Below are positions 1-8,181 of a stretch of DNA of 64,000 bases, piece by piece. How positions within the stretch are numbered: the stretch's first letter is position 1; each line of letters begins with the position of its first letter. A program made the position numbers and the translations under genes. The stretch is from Flavobacterium aquatile LMG 4008 = ATCC 11947 (GTDB lineage: Bacteria > Bacteroidota > Bacteroidia > Flavobacteriales > Flavobacteriaceae). The stretch spans positions 310,001 to 374,000 of the forward strand of contig NZ_JRHH01000003.1 in the NCBI RefSeq assembly GCF_000757385.1. Reading direction: 5' to 3'. The notes under the pieces were generated by a model, which saw only the letters and a list, made by a program, of their open reading frames with translations, was not told the DNA's origin and did no database searches.

Positions 1-1
1 G

Positions 2-151
2 AAAGGCGAGAAATTTACTAAAGAAAACATTTGGGTAAAACGCCCAGGGACAGGAAAAATTTTAGCCGAACATTTTAATGATTTACTTGGGAAAGTGGCA
101 ACGAGAACTATTAAACATGACGAACAATTAGATTTTAATGACTTTAGCTAA
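2..151 (+). CDS. neuB: NeuB-type nonulosonic acid synthase, C-terminal fragment
   Basis: This is the 3' end of a gene that starts before the window; reading from base 2 gives 49 residues and a stop. The fragment resembles the C-terminal antifreeze-like (SAF) domain of sialic/legionaminic acid synthases, with the segment GEKFTKENIWVKRPGTGK typical of that domain. NeuB enzymes condense an N-acetylated hexosamine (for example ManNAc) with phosphoenolpyruvate to form a nonulosonic acid in the cytoplasm. The neuC gene two positions downstream supports the call. The stop overlaps the next start by 14 bases, so the genes are probably co-transcribed. The catalytic barrel is not visible, so whether it makes Neu5Ac, legionaminic or another acid cannot be decided here. 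Confidence 0.8.
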   Translation, partial: KGEKFTKENIWVKRPGTGKILAEHFNDLLGKVATRTIKHDEQLDFNDFS

Positions 152-1193
152 TAATAGACTTCGTGAATTAGATTTTTTAAGAGGAATTGCAATATTGCTT
201 GTTTTTTTTAGGCATAAATATTTGATTTCCTATTTAGCTAAAATGGGTTGGATTGGTGTAGACTTATTTTTTGTTTTGAGTGGGTTTTTGGTTTCAAATT
301 TGTTATTTAAAGAATACATAAAATTTGGCAATATAAAACCAAGCTTATTCTTAATTAGACGTGGTTTTAAAATTTATCCAATTTATTATATTTCTTATTT
401 AATTTATCTTTACTACAAACTACCACTTGAAAAGGGACAATTAAAACTTGTACTAGCTGATTTAATTTTTTTACAAAATTATATTGTTGGTTTTGGCTTT
501 GCTTATGTTTCTAGTTGGTCGTTAGCTATTGAAGAACATTTTTACCTTCTTCTAGTATTTATTTTATATTTTATTTATAATAGGAATGTTAAAATCGGTT
601 TGTCAAAAATCATTTATGTCATTTTAATTTCTACACTTATACTACGAATTTTTACAAATTATAGTGTTGATAATGATGTGTTTAAATATACAATGACTCA
701 TTTAAGAATAGATTCTTTATTTGCGGGTGTATTAATAGCCTATTGGTGTAACTTTAAATTTAGTGCATTACAGAAATTTTATGATACTCACAGATTGAAG
801 CTTTACGTAATAGCATTTTTAGTTTTATTGGTGACACCATTTTATGATTTTTCTGATTCATATTGGGTACGAACTTTTGGTTTCTCTTTCCTATATATTG
901 CATTCGGAATTATCTTAGTTTCATTTTTATTGTCTAAAAATATAAATAAATTGTTGAATACTTTTTTCAGCGCTCCATTGGTAGATTTAATTAGTAAAAT
1001 AGGCTACTGTTCTTATTCTATCTATATTATTCATATTCTGGTTTTAAAAACAGTTATTTTTGATATTAATTATTATTTACTCTTATTTTTGCAGTTAGCC
1101 ATAACTATTTTGATTGGTTTTTTTATGACTTACTACATCGAGAAATATTTTTTGCAGTTGCGAGATAAATATTATCCAAAACGAAGTTTCTAA
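138..1193 (+). CDS. Acyltransferase family 3 membrane protein (OafA/YrhL-like)
   Basis: The 351-residue protein is almost entirely hydrophobic, with about ten predicted membrane segments. It starts with the family's N-terminal signature: a short polar stretch, then RGIAI (residues 15-19) and the RH pair at 25-26 that holds the presumed catalytic histidine. Family 3 acyltransferases move acetyl or other acyl groups across the inner membrane onto surface sugars. Between neuB and neuC it is a good candidate for O-acetylating the nonulosonic acid or a neighbouring sugar. It overlaps neuB by 14 bases and the neuC start by one base (TAATG). The acyl donor and exact target are inference. Confidence 0.87.
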   Translation: MTLANNRLRELDFLRGIAILLVFFRHKYLISYLAKMGWIGVDLFFVLSGFLVSNLLFKEYIKFGNIKPSLFLIRRGFKIYPIYYISYLIYLYYKLPLEKGQLKLVLADLIFLQNYIVGFGFAYVSSWSLAIEEHFYLLLVFILYFIYNRNVKIGLSKIIYVILISTLILRIFTNYSVDNDVFKYTMTHLRIDSLFAGVLIAYWCNFKFSALQKFYDTHRLKLYVIAFLVLLVTPFYDFSDSYWVRTFGFSFLYIAFGIILVSFLLSKNINKLLNTFFSAPLVDLISKIGYCSYSIYIIHILVLKTVIFDINYYLLLFLQLAITILIGFFMTYYIEKYFLQLRDKYYPKRSF

Positions 1194-2329
1194 TGAAAAA
1201 TGATAAGAAAAAATTACTCTTTCTAACTGGTACTCGTGCCGATTTCGGTAAGATAAAGTCACTGATTTCAATTGCAGATGGAAGTTCCAATTTTGAAGTC
1301 CATGTTTTTGTTACTGGAATGCATTTGCAAAAAGAATACGGATACACCTTGATAGAAATTGAACGCTGTAATTTTAAAAACGTTCATACTTTCGAAAATC
1401 ATACCCACGAAACTACGATGGACTTGACACTAGCTAAAACCATTGAAGGACTGTCGGCATATTGTAAAAAAGCACAACCCGATTTGATTTTGGTTCATGG
1501 CGATAGAGTAGAAACCTTGGCTGGAGCAATTGTAGGTTCGTTAAACAACATATTGGTAGCACATATTGAAGGCGGTGAATTATCGGGAACAGTAGATGAA
1601 TTGATTCGTCATAGTGTTTCTAAATTGAGTCATATTCACTTTGTTTCTAATGAGGAAGCTGCAAAACGTTTGGTTCAAATGGGTGAAATGGAAACTTCAA
1701 TTTTCACAATAGGTTCGCCCGATATTGATATTATGTTTTCTGACGATTTGCCTAATTTAGCAACTGTCAAAAAATATTATGAAATTGATTTTCAATATTT
1801 TGCAATCGTTCTCTTTCATCCAGTTACCACCGAAGCTAATGAGATGAATCATTATGCCGAAAATTTTGTCGCTGCTTTACAAAATGATACTCATAATTAT
1901 GTAGTTATTTACCCCAACAATGATTTAGGAAGTCAGTTTATCATAGATGAATATTTAAAATTAAAAGATAATAAACGATTTAGAATTTTTCCTTCTTTAC
2001 GTTTCGAATATTTTCTAACCTTACTCAAAAATGCCCAGTTCATACTAGGAAATAGTAGTGCCGGAATTAGAGAAGCACCTTATTATGGAATTCCGATTAT
2101 AAATATTGGATCACGTCAGCAAAATCGAGCTGTTAATGCCGATATTGTGAATGTAGATTACACCAAGGAAAGTATTTTGAATGCTTTAAAAAATATTGAT
2201 AGTCATAAAATTCAAAGAATTGATTCTACTTTTGGTGACGGAAATAGTACACAATTATTTGCTAATGCCATTGAAAATAAGGATATTTGGGAGATCAATC
2301 ATCAAAAGCAATTTAGAGACTCGATCTAA
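1193..2329 (+). CDS. neuC: UDP-N-acetylglucosamine 2-epimerase (hydrolysing), NeuC family
   Basis: The 378-residue protein has the full GT-B-like epimerase pattern: GTRADFGK near residues 13-20, HGDRVET at 102-108, EGGE at 126-129, DELIRH at 135-140, and a C-terminal GNSSAGIREAPYYGIP segment. NeuC-type enzymes convert UDP-GlcNAc (or UDP-diacetylbacillosamine in the legionaminic pathway) to the free 2-epimer and UDP, supplying the NeuB substrate. The neighbouring neuB fragment favours the hydrolysing class over the non-hydrolysing WecB/MnaA class. Its ATG overlaps the stop of the acyltransferase by one base and its own stop overlaps the next start the same way. Substrate identity (GlcNAc versus bacillosamine type) is not settled by the sequence. 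Confidence 0.92.
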   Translation: MKNDKKKLLFLTGTRADFGKIKSLISIADGSSNFEVHVFVTGMHLQKEYGYTLIEIERCNFKNVHTFENHTHETTMDLTLAKTIEGLSAYCKKAQPDLILVHGDRVETLAGAIVGSLNNILVAHIEGGELSGTVDELIRHSVSKLSHIHFVSNEEAAKRLVQMGEMETSIFTIGSPDIDIMFSDDLPNLATVKKYYEIDFQYFAIVLFHPVTTEANEMNHYAENFVAALQNDTHNYVVIYPNNDLGSQFIIDEYLKLKDNKRFRIFPSLRFEYFLTLLKNAQFILGNSSAGIREAPYYGIPIINIGSRQQNRAVNADIVNVDYTKESILNALKNIDSHKIQRIDSTFGDGNSTQLFANAIENKDIWEINHQKQFRDSI

Positions 2330-3234
2330 TGATTACATATTCAAATCTTGGAAAGAAAGGAAATCTAGGCAATCAGTTATTTCAAATTGCTTCGACAATT
2401 GGTATTGCCGAAAAAAACCACCAGGATTATTGCTTTCCATTTTGGGATTATAGCGAATATTTTGAATTCCAATTCAATGAATGCTCAACTGTTGAAAACT
2501 GGATCTCTGTAAAAGAAAATTCTTTTAACTATCATGATTGGGAAGTTTCAGATGGAAATTATGATTTGAATGGATGGCTGCAAACAGAACGTTATTTTTC
2601 TCCATCAAAAAGTAAAAGTATATTTCAATTTAAATCAGATTTTGAAAATAAACTTTTAGTAAAGTACAATTATTTATTCTCTAAAAAGACCATTTTAGTA
2701 ACAGTTCGCAGAGGTGATTTTGTAAATAACCCCAACTATTTTCAGCTATCCTATAAATTTTATTTAACCGCATTATTACATCAATTTAACAATCTTCAAG
2801 AATATAATATTATTTTTACGAGCGATTCGATATCCTATTGTAAAAAGCACTTTTCATTTTTGCCCAATGTTTTTTTTCTAGAAAATTTAAAGCCAATTGA
2901 GCAATTGTGTTTGGGTTCTAAATTTGATCATTACATCATCAGTAATTCAACTTTCTCTTGGTGGATAGCTTGGTTCGGTGAAAAAAAAGAAACAAAAATA
3001 ATTAGACCAATTAAGATTTTTGATGGTGCGTATTCAAAAATAAATGATGAATCTGATTATTTTCCACAAAGGTGGATATCACATGATGAAAATGAGTTTA
3101 AATTAGCAAATCGTTTTTGGAAGCTTAAAATTTATGGATGTCTATATGAACTTAAAGCCAAAATTAACTTCGAATTGAAGCGACAAAAAAAAATAATAAA
3201 GAATAGAATAAAGAAAGTTATTGGTTACAAATGA
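2329..3234 (+). CDS. Glycosyltransferase family 11 (alpha-1,2-fucosyltransferase-like)
   Basis: This 301-residue protein has the GT11 hallmarks: an N-terminal GNLGNQLFQIA motif (residues 11-21), the GDP-binding VRRGDF segment with RRGD at 127-130, and SNSTFSWW at 205-212. GT11 enzymes transfer fucose from GDP-fucose, usually in alpha-1,2 linkage, onto a growing glycan on the cytoplasmic side. The last 40 residues are rich in Lys and Arg and may associate with the membrane surface. It is a close paralogue of the gene starting at 5701: the two align without gaps through most of the catalytic domain. No GDP-fucose synthesis genes are in the window. The donor assignment is by family only. Confidence 0.88.
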   Translation: MITYSNLGKKGNLGNQLFQIASTIGIAEKNHQDYCFPFWDYSEYFEFQFNECSTVENWISVKENSFNYHDWEVSDGNYDLNGWLQTERYFSPSKSKSIFQFKSDFENKLLVKYNYLFSKKTILVTVRRGDFVNNPNYFQLSYKFYLTALLHQFNNLQEYNIIFTSDSISYCKKHFSFLPNVFFLENLKPIEQLCLGSKFDHYIISNSTFSWWIAWFGEKKETKIIRPIKIFDGAYSKINDESDYFPQRWISHDENEFKLANRFWKLKIYGCLYELKAKINFELKRQKKIIKNRIKKVIGYK

Positions 3235-4622
3235 AAAAATTAGGTGTAGTTATTACCGATGGAGTAGGTTTTCGAAACTTTATTTTGAGTGATTTTTTGG
3301 TGGAAGCTGAAAGAACATTTGATGAGGTTGTTATTCTGTCTTGTTTGCCTAAAGAAGTATATAGTGGTTATGTAACTAATTCTAGAATAATTGAGTTGGA
3401 GGTTTTTGAAGAAACATTTTCAACTTGGTTTTTTAGAAAGGCCAAAGAAGTAGCTCACTTGCAACTTCATAAAAAAGATAATTTCGGAATTCAAGATAAT
3501 TTACGCGCTAATGATTCTAAATCTAAAACAACAAGAGGTTATGCCACGCGATTAATTTTTAAATTAACTTCGGTTTTCCATTCAGAAAAATGGATTCAAC
3601 TCTTTAATTTTTGGCAACAAAAAACATTTAGAAATAATCCAATAGTTGTAAATTACAAAACTATTTTAGAGAATGAAAAGTTTGATTTACTATTTTTTAC
3701 ACACCAACGTCCACCCTTTATTGCGCCATTGGCTTATCAAGCAGAACAGCTAAAAATTAAAACAGCTTCCTTTATTTTTTCATGGGATAATTTAGCTTCT
3801 AAAGGTAGAATGGCAGCTAACTTTGATTACTATTTGGTATGGAGCGATTTGATGAAAACCGAACTACAACAGTTTTACACATCTGTTAAAAAAGAAAGAA
3901 TACAAGTCGTAGGAACGCCACAATTTGAACCTTATGTTTTGGATAGATATAAAGTTTCTAAAGAAGAATTTTTATTAAAATTCAATTTAGATGGCTCTTT
4001 AAAAACCATTTGTTTTAGTTGTGGTGATATTTCAACTAGTAAAAATGATGAATTGTATATTGAAGCCATTGCCAATGCTCTATTGGAAGAAAAAATACAA
4101 AATGTAAACTTAATTGTGAGAACATCACCAGCTGAAGATCCAATACGTTTTGCTTCTTTTGTCGAGCGATTTTCATTTATCAAATGGAACTATCCAAAAT
4201 GGGATTTATCACGTGAAGGCCATCAAGAGGTTTGGTCACAACGTATTCCATCTGTTGAGGACGTGAAAGATTTAAGAAGTCTACTAGAGTTTTCTGATTT
4301 GAATATCAACATGTTGTCTACTATGAGTTTGGATTTTATTCAATTTGATAAACCCGTAATCAATACCGTTTTTGGTAACACTGAAAACGGATTATACAAC
4401 GATCAACGTTTTTTAAACTATGCTCATATTGAAAATGTTGTTAAAAGCAGTGCTACAAAAATTGTAAAAAATCAAGAGGAATTGATTGCTGCAATTAATT
4501 TATATCTAGAAAATCCTAATTTAGATTCCCAAAATAGAAAACAATTATTGCAATTACAAGTTAGTAAATCTTTACCAAATACAGGAAAACGTATAGCCGA
4601 AACACTAGTAAAATGGATATAA
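3231..4622 (+). CDS. Predicted GT-B-like glycosyltransferase of the surface-glycan locus
   Basis: The 463-residue protein has no motif I can assign to a named family. It has an early GVGFRNFIL segment, a central HQRPPFIAPL stretch, an SWDNLASKGRM segment and a QVVGTPQFEPY segment. This layout recalls GT-B enzymes of the CDP-glycerol or UDP-glycosyltransferase kind, where the second half binds the nucleotide sugar. It lies between two glycosyltransferases, with an ATGA overlap upstream and a 10-base overlap downstream, so it is translated as part of the locus. No signal peptide or membrane segment is evident. A role as glycosyltransferase is inferred from fold-like pattern and context; substrate is unknown. 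Confidence 0.6.
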   Translation: MKKLGVVITDGVGFRNFILSDFLVEAERTFDEVVILSCLPKEVYSGYVTNSRIIELEVFEETFSTWFFRKAKEVAHLQLHKKDNFGIQDNLRANDSKSKTTRGYATRLIFKLTSVFHSEKWIQLFNFWQQKTFRNNPIVVNYKTILENEKFDLLFFTHQRPPFIAPLAYQAEQLKIKTASFIFSWDNLASKGRMAANFDYYLVWSDLMKTELQQFYTSVKKERIQVVGTPQFEPYVLDRYKVSKEEFLLKFNLDGSLKTICFSCGDISTSKNDELYIEAIANALLEEKIQNVNLIVRTSPAEDPIRFASFVERFSFIKWNYPKWDLSREGHQEVWSQRIPSVEDVKDLRSLLEFSDLNINMLSTMSLDFIQFDKPVINTVFGNTENGLYNDQRFLNYAHIENVVKSSATKIVKNQEELIAAINLYLENPNLDSQNRKQLLQLQVSKSLPNTGKRIAETLVKWI

Positions 4623-5704
4623 ACTCTAAGAAAATAGCCGTTTTATGTAATTATGAATTACTGCCAACACGAGTAGGTGGAATGGACTATTTCTTTTGGT
4701 TATTTGATGAAAAATGCAAACAGCATTCTATTGAAGTTGAGTGGTTTTTTCCAAACAAATCAGATCATGGTGCTTATTCTAAACTTCACATTATTGAAAG
4801 TAACTATCAAAATGTAGAAACTTTTTTTGCTCATTATTGTGAAAGGAATACGCAAAATTATAGTTTTATTATAACTCATTTTGTAGAGTTGTGCGCACCT
4901 GTTTTTAAAAAAATAAGCCAATTATCTAGTGCCAAAATTATTGCGGTAGATCATAATCCAAGACCATTAAACGGTTATCTACTCAAGAAAAAGATTGCAA
5001 AAAGAATCAAAGGCATATTTTACTCCAAATATATTTCTAAGTTTATAGGTGTTTCAGAATATACGACAAAGGAAATTCTTAACGATTTTGGAAACCATTT
5101 AAAGTCAAAGACACAAACGATTTACAATGGTGTTCTTATTGATGATATATTGAAAAGGAACAATAGAAATTTTAATAATCCTAGTTTCTTGGTCGCTTCG
5201 CATTTAAGAAAATCTAAAGGAATACAAGATTTAATTGATGCAGTTGCTTTATTATCAGAGGGAACAAAGTCTACAATTGCAATAGATATTTACGGTGATG
5301 GACCTTATAAAGCAGCACTATTAGAAAAAATAATAGAGAAAAAATTAGAAGAAAATTTTAATTTTAAAGGAAGTAAATCCAATCTCAAGGATATTTTTCA
5401 CGATTATGATTATATGCTTCAACCAACACACATGGAGTGTTTTAGTTTGTCGATATTAGAAAGTTTAGCTGCAAATGTTCCTGTAATTACAACTAATGTA
5501 GGTGGAAATGAAGAGGTAATAACCAATGCAATGAATGGATTTATTTTTCCAGCAAAGGATGTAAAAGCTCTAAAAGAATTACTTGAAGAACTTGTAAATG
5601 GTACTAAAAAGATTGAGGTAAATACACGAAATTTGATTGAAGAGCACTTCTCGCTAGAGAAGATGGTTCAAAATCATTTTCAATTAATAGCAGTGACTGA
5701 ATGA
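4613..5704 (+). CDS. Glycosyltransferase family 4
   Basis: The 363-residue protein looks like a GT-B enzyme of family 4. It has an N-terminal acceptor domain beginning with a Gly-rich turn (TRVGGMDYF) and a C-terminal donor domain containing the E-x7-E type motif in ECFSLSILESLA. PVITTNVGGNEEVI follows, which is the usual nucleotide-sugar binding end of the family. It would add a hexose or similar sugar from a nucleotide donor to the lipid-linked oligosaccharide in the cytoplasm. The start lies inside the preceding gene by 10 bases and the stop overlaps the next start (ATGA), which suggests translational coupling. Sugar and linkage cannot be read from the sequence. Confidence 0.87.
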   Translation: MDINSKKIAVLCNYELLPTRVGGMDYFFWLFDEKCKQHSIEVEWFFPNKSDHGAYSKLHIIESNYQNVETFFAHYCERNTQNYSFIITHFVELCAPVFKKISQLSSAKIIAVDHNPRPLNGYLLKKKIAKRIKGIFYSKYISKFIGVSEYTTKEILNDFGNHLKSKTQTIYNGVLIDDILKRNNRNFNNPSFLVASHLRKSKGIQDLIDAVALLSEGTKSTIAIDIYGDGPYKAALLEKIIEKKLEENFNFKGSKSNLKDIFHDYDYMLQPTHMECFSLSILESLAANVPVITTNVGGNEEVITNAMNGFIFPAKDVKALKELLEELVNGTKKIEVNTRNLIEEHFSLEKMVQNHFQLIAVTE

Positions 5705-7035
5705 TTACATTTTCTAAACTAGGTAGAAAAGGAAATATAGGCAATCAGCTTTTTCAGATTGCTTCTGTTATTGGTATTGCCAAAACTAATAATCACGAGT
5801 TTGCCTTTCCGAGTTGGAAATTTGCTGCGTATTTTGAAAACGATTTGCCGGTGTTAAAAGAAGATAATTTTAATCCTTTTTATGAAAAACATTATCATTA
5901 TGAGCCGATTCAATTTGATGCTAAAAATTACGATTTAGAAGGTTGGTTTCAATCGGAAAAATACTTTGGTGATAGAGCAACTATTAAGGAATATTTTAAA
6001 TTTAAAGAAGAATTAGTTTCAGAAATTAGACAACAATTTCAATCCTATTTTGACAAAAAAACTATTTTAATTTCGATTCGAAGAGGTGATTTTGTTAATC
6101 ATAAGGATTATTTTCAGTTGCCAATTAATTTCTATTTGAACGCATTATTAGATCATTTTCCGAACTATAAGGATTGTTCTATTTTGGTTTTAAGCGATGA
6201 TATCAATTATTGTAAATATCATTTTTCATCCTTAGAGAATGTTTTTTTTGGTGACTCTTTAAATGCTGTTGAGCAGTTAATTTTGGCTTCTTTATGTGAT
6301 GATTTTATAATAAGTAATTCTACTTTTTCTTGGTGGTGTGCTTGGCTGGGAGAAAAAAAAGATTCAAAAATTATTCGTCCGTTGCATAATTTTTCGGAAG
6401 AAAAGCGACATACATTTGACGATAAAGACTATTTTCCTGATAGATGGATTGCTTATGATTTTGCTAATAAAAAAGTCAATCTTTCTAACGTAGCATTAGT
6501 TTTAAAAAAGCCAGATGCACTTTTAGAATCCTATGTAAAACACTATTTTAATTTTTTAAATCAGAATAATTTTGAGGATTATAAAGACAAGTTGGATGCA
6601 TCATCAAGATTCATTTTTATAAACAATTGTGTGCCATCACCTGTGGCTATAAATCAAATTGCCACTTCAACTAGATATAGTATTTTTTATAGAAGAGGTA
6701 GCTGGCTCAAAATTTCGAAAGTATTAGACAAAGCTACTTTTACAAACCAGTTTGATTTCGGTATATTTGCGAGATTGCTTGGTAAAAAAGAATTGATTAC
6801 TAATGAATTATTAATGATTTGCACTGAAAATGAAAAGCATTCCTTTAAAAATATACTTCAAAATGTAAGTAAGATTACGAACAATAATGAACGCGATTTT
6901 GATGTTAACTATTGTTTTTCAGGAAAGATAATTTCCTTTTTTGAATTCCGATTTTATTTGATTACTAAAATAGAGAAATGGATTAGAAGTGTAAAAAAGG
7001 ATATAAAAAAACGCATTAATTATAAAAAGAAGTAG
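5701..7035 (+). CDS. GT11 fucosyltransferase-like protein with C-terminal extension
   Basis: The first ~255 residues match the GT11 protein encoded from 2329, with GNIGNQLFQIA at 11-21, RRGD at 127-130 and SNSTFSWW at 205-212 at identical positions. After about residue 258 comes a further ~185-residue segment absent from the shorter paralogue. I do not recognise it; it contains mixed hydrophobic and polar stretches and ends in a Lys/Arg-rich tail like the paralogue's. The gene overlaps its upstream neighbour by an ATGA and is followed immediately by the next ATG. The catalytic part probably transfers fucose from GDP-fucose. The extension could recognise the acceptor, bind the membrane or form a second domain; this is inference. 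Confidence 0.85.
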   Translation: MITFSKLGRKGNIGNQLFQIASVIGIAKTNNHEFAFPSWKFAAYFENDLPVLKEDNFNPFYEKHYHYEPIQFDAKNYDLEGWFQSEKYFGDRATIKEYFKFKEELVSEIRQQFQSYFDKKTILISIRRGDFVNHKDYFQLPINFYLNALLDHFPNYKDCSILVLSDDINYCKYHFSSLENVFFGDSLNAVEQLILASLCDDFIISNSTFSWWCAWLGEKKDSKIIRPLHNFSEEKRHTFDDKDYFPDRWIAYDFANKKVNLSNVALVLKKPDALLESYVKHYFNFLNQNNFEDYKDKLDASSRFIFINNCVPSPVAINQIATSTRYSIFYRRGSWLKISKVLDKATFTNQFDFGIFARLLGKKELITNELLMICTENEKHSFKNILQNVSKITNNNERDFDVNYCFSGKIISFFEFRFYLITKIEKWIRSVKKDIKKRINYKKK

Positions 7036-8181
7036 ATGCATATTGCTTTTATTACCTCACATTATCCCTTTAAAGACGCCAAAAGTGTTGGTGGAATTGG
7101 TACAAGTATTAAAAATTTGGCCGAGGAATTAACGCATTTGGGACATAGCGTAAGTGTATTTGTCTATGCGCAAGAAAAAGACGATTTTGTAGTTGATGGC
7201 ACAATTTCCATTTATAAAATTAAGAATGCTTATCTAAGAGGATTTTCGTGGTATTTGACTCGAAAAAAAATTCAAGAAAAAATAAATAGTGTAAATAAGA
7301 CTAATAAAATTGATATTGTAGAAGCTCCAGATTGGGAAGGAATAACGTCTTTTATTAATTTAAAAATGCCAATAGTACTTCGACTGAATGGTTCTGATGC
7401 CTATTTTTGTTATCTTGATGGAAGAAAAAATAAATTCAAAAATCGATTTCATGAAAAAAGAGCTTTAGTTAAAGCAGATGGTATTATTTCGGTAAGCGAT
7501 TTTACTGCAAAAATTACGCAACAAGTCTTTCATATTGATAAAGCTTATACCGTTATTCCAAATGGAGTTAATGTTGAAAAATTTACACCAACTACTATTG
7601 CTAGTGATGACAAAATCATACTTTATTTTGGTGGCATTATTAGAAAAAAGGGATTGCTAGAAATTCCTCATTATTTCAATATTGTTCATGAGCAATTGCC
7701 AGGCGCTGAGTTAGTACTAATTGGCAAAGACATGCCCGATATTAGTTCCGGAAACCCGTCAACTCAGGCAATGATGGAATCCTTATTTAGTAAAGAAGCA
7801 CTAAATAAAGTAAAATTTTTAGGTTCGAAACCGTACGAAGAAATTAAAGATTATATCAATAAAGCAACCGTTTGTATTTTTCCTTCCTATGCAGAAGCGA
7901 TGCCTGTTTCATGGCTTGAAGCGATGGCATTAGAAAAAGCAATTGTAGGCTCGGATATTGGTTGGAGTAACGAAATTATTGAAAACGGTAACAATGGCTT
8001 TAAAGTTAATCCTAAAGATTATACTACATTTGCTAACAGAATACTAGAGTTATTATGTGACAAAGAACTGAAAAATTCGATAGAAAAAGGAGCAAGAATT
8101 ACCATACTAAAAACTTTTTCTACTCAAGTGACTGCATTGAAAACGTTAGAATATTATAAAAAAATAATAAGTAATTATTAA
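7036..8181 (+). CDS. Glycosyltransferase family 4
   Basis: The 381-residue protein has the standard family 4 layout. An N-terminal GGIGTSIKNLAEEL segment sits near residue 20, VIPNGVNVEKF is in the middle, and a donor-binding C-terminal part contains EAMPVSWLEAMALEKAIVG followed by a GxNGF turn. GT4 enzymes use nucleotide-activated sugars and usually retain anomeric configuration. It starts directly after the stop of the GT11 gene and overlaps the next gene by one base (TAATG), so it is part of the same transcription unit. No membrane segment is seen. The sugar transferred is unknown. Confidence 0.9.
   Translation: MHIAFITSHYPFKDAKSVGGIGTSIKNLAEELTHLGHSVSVFVYAQEKDDFVVDGTISIYKIKNAYLRGFSWYLTRKKIQEKINSVNKTNKIDIVEAPDWEGITSFINLKMPIVLRLNGSDAYFCYLDGRKNKFKNRFHEKRALVKADGIISVSDFTAKITQQVFHIDKAYTVIPNGVNVEKFTPTTIASDDKIILYFGGIIRKKGLLEIPHYFNIVHEQLPGAELVLIGKDMPDISSGNPSTQAMMESLFSKEALNKVKFLGSKPYEEIKDYINKATVCIFPSYAEAMPVSWLEAMALEKAIVGSDIGWSNEIIENGNNGFKVNPKDYTTFANRILELLCDKELKNSIEKGARITILKTFSTQVTALKTLEYYKKIISNY

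Noticed and set aside
2196..2453. Short ORF bridging neuC and the first GT11 gene
   Set aside because: It lies in another frame over two strong genes and shows no domain.
2329..7035. The two GT11 genes as one frameshifted gene
   Set aside because: Both are intact, have complete motifs and are separated by two other genes.
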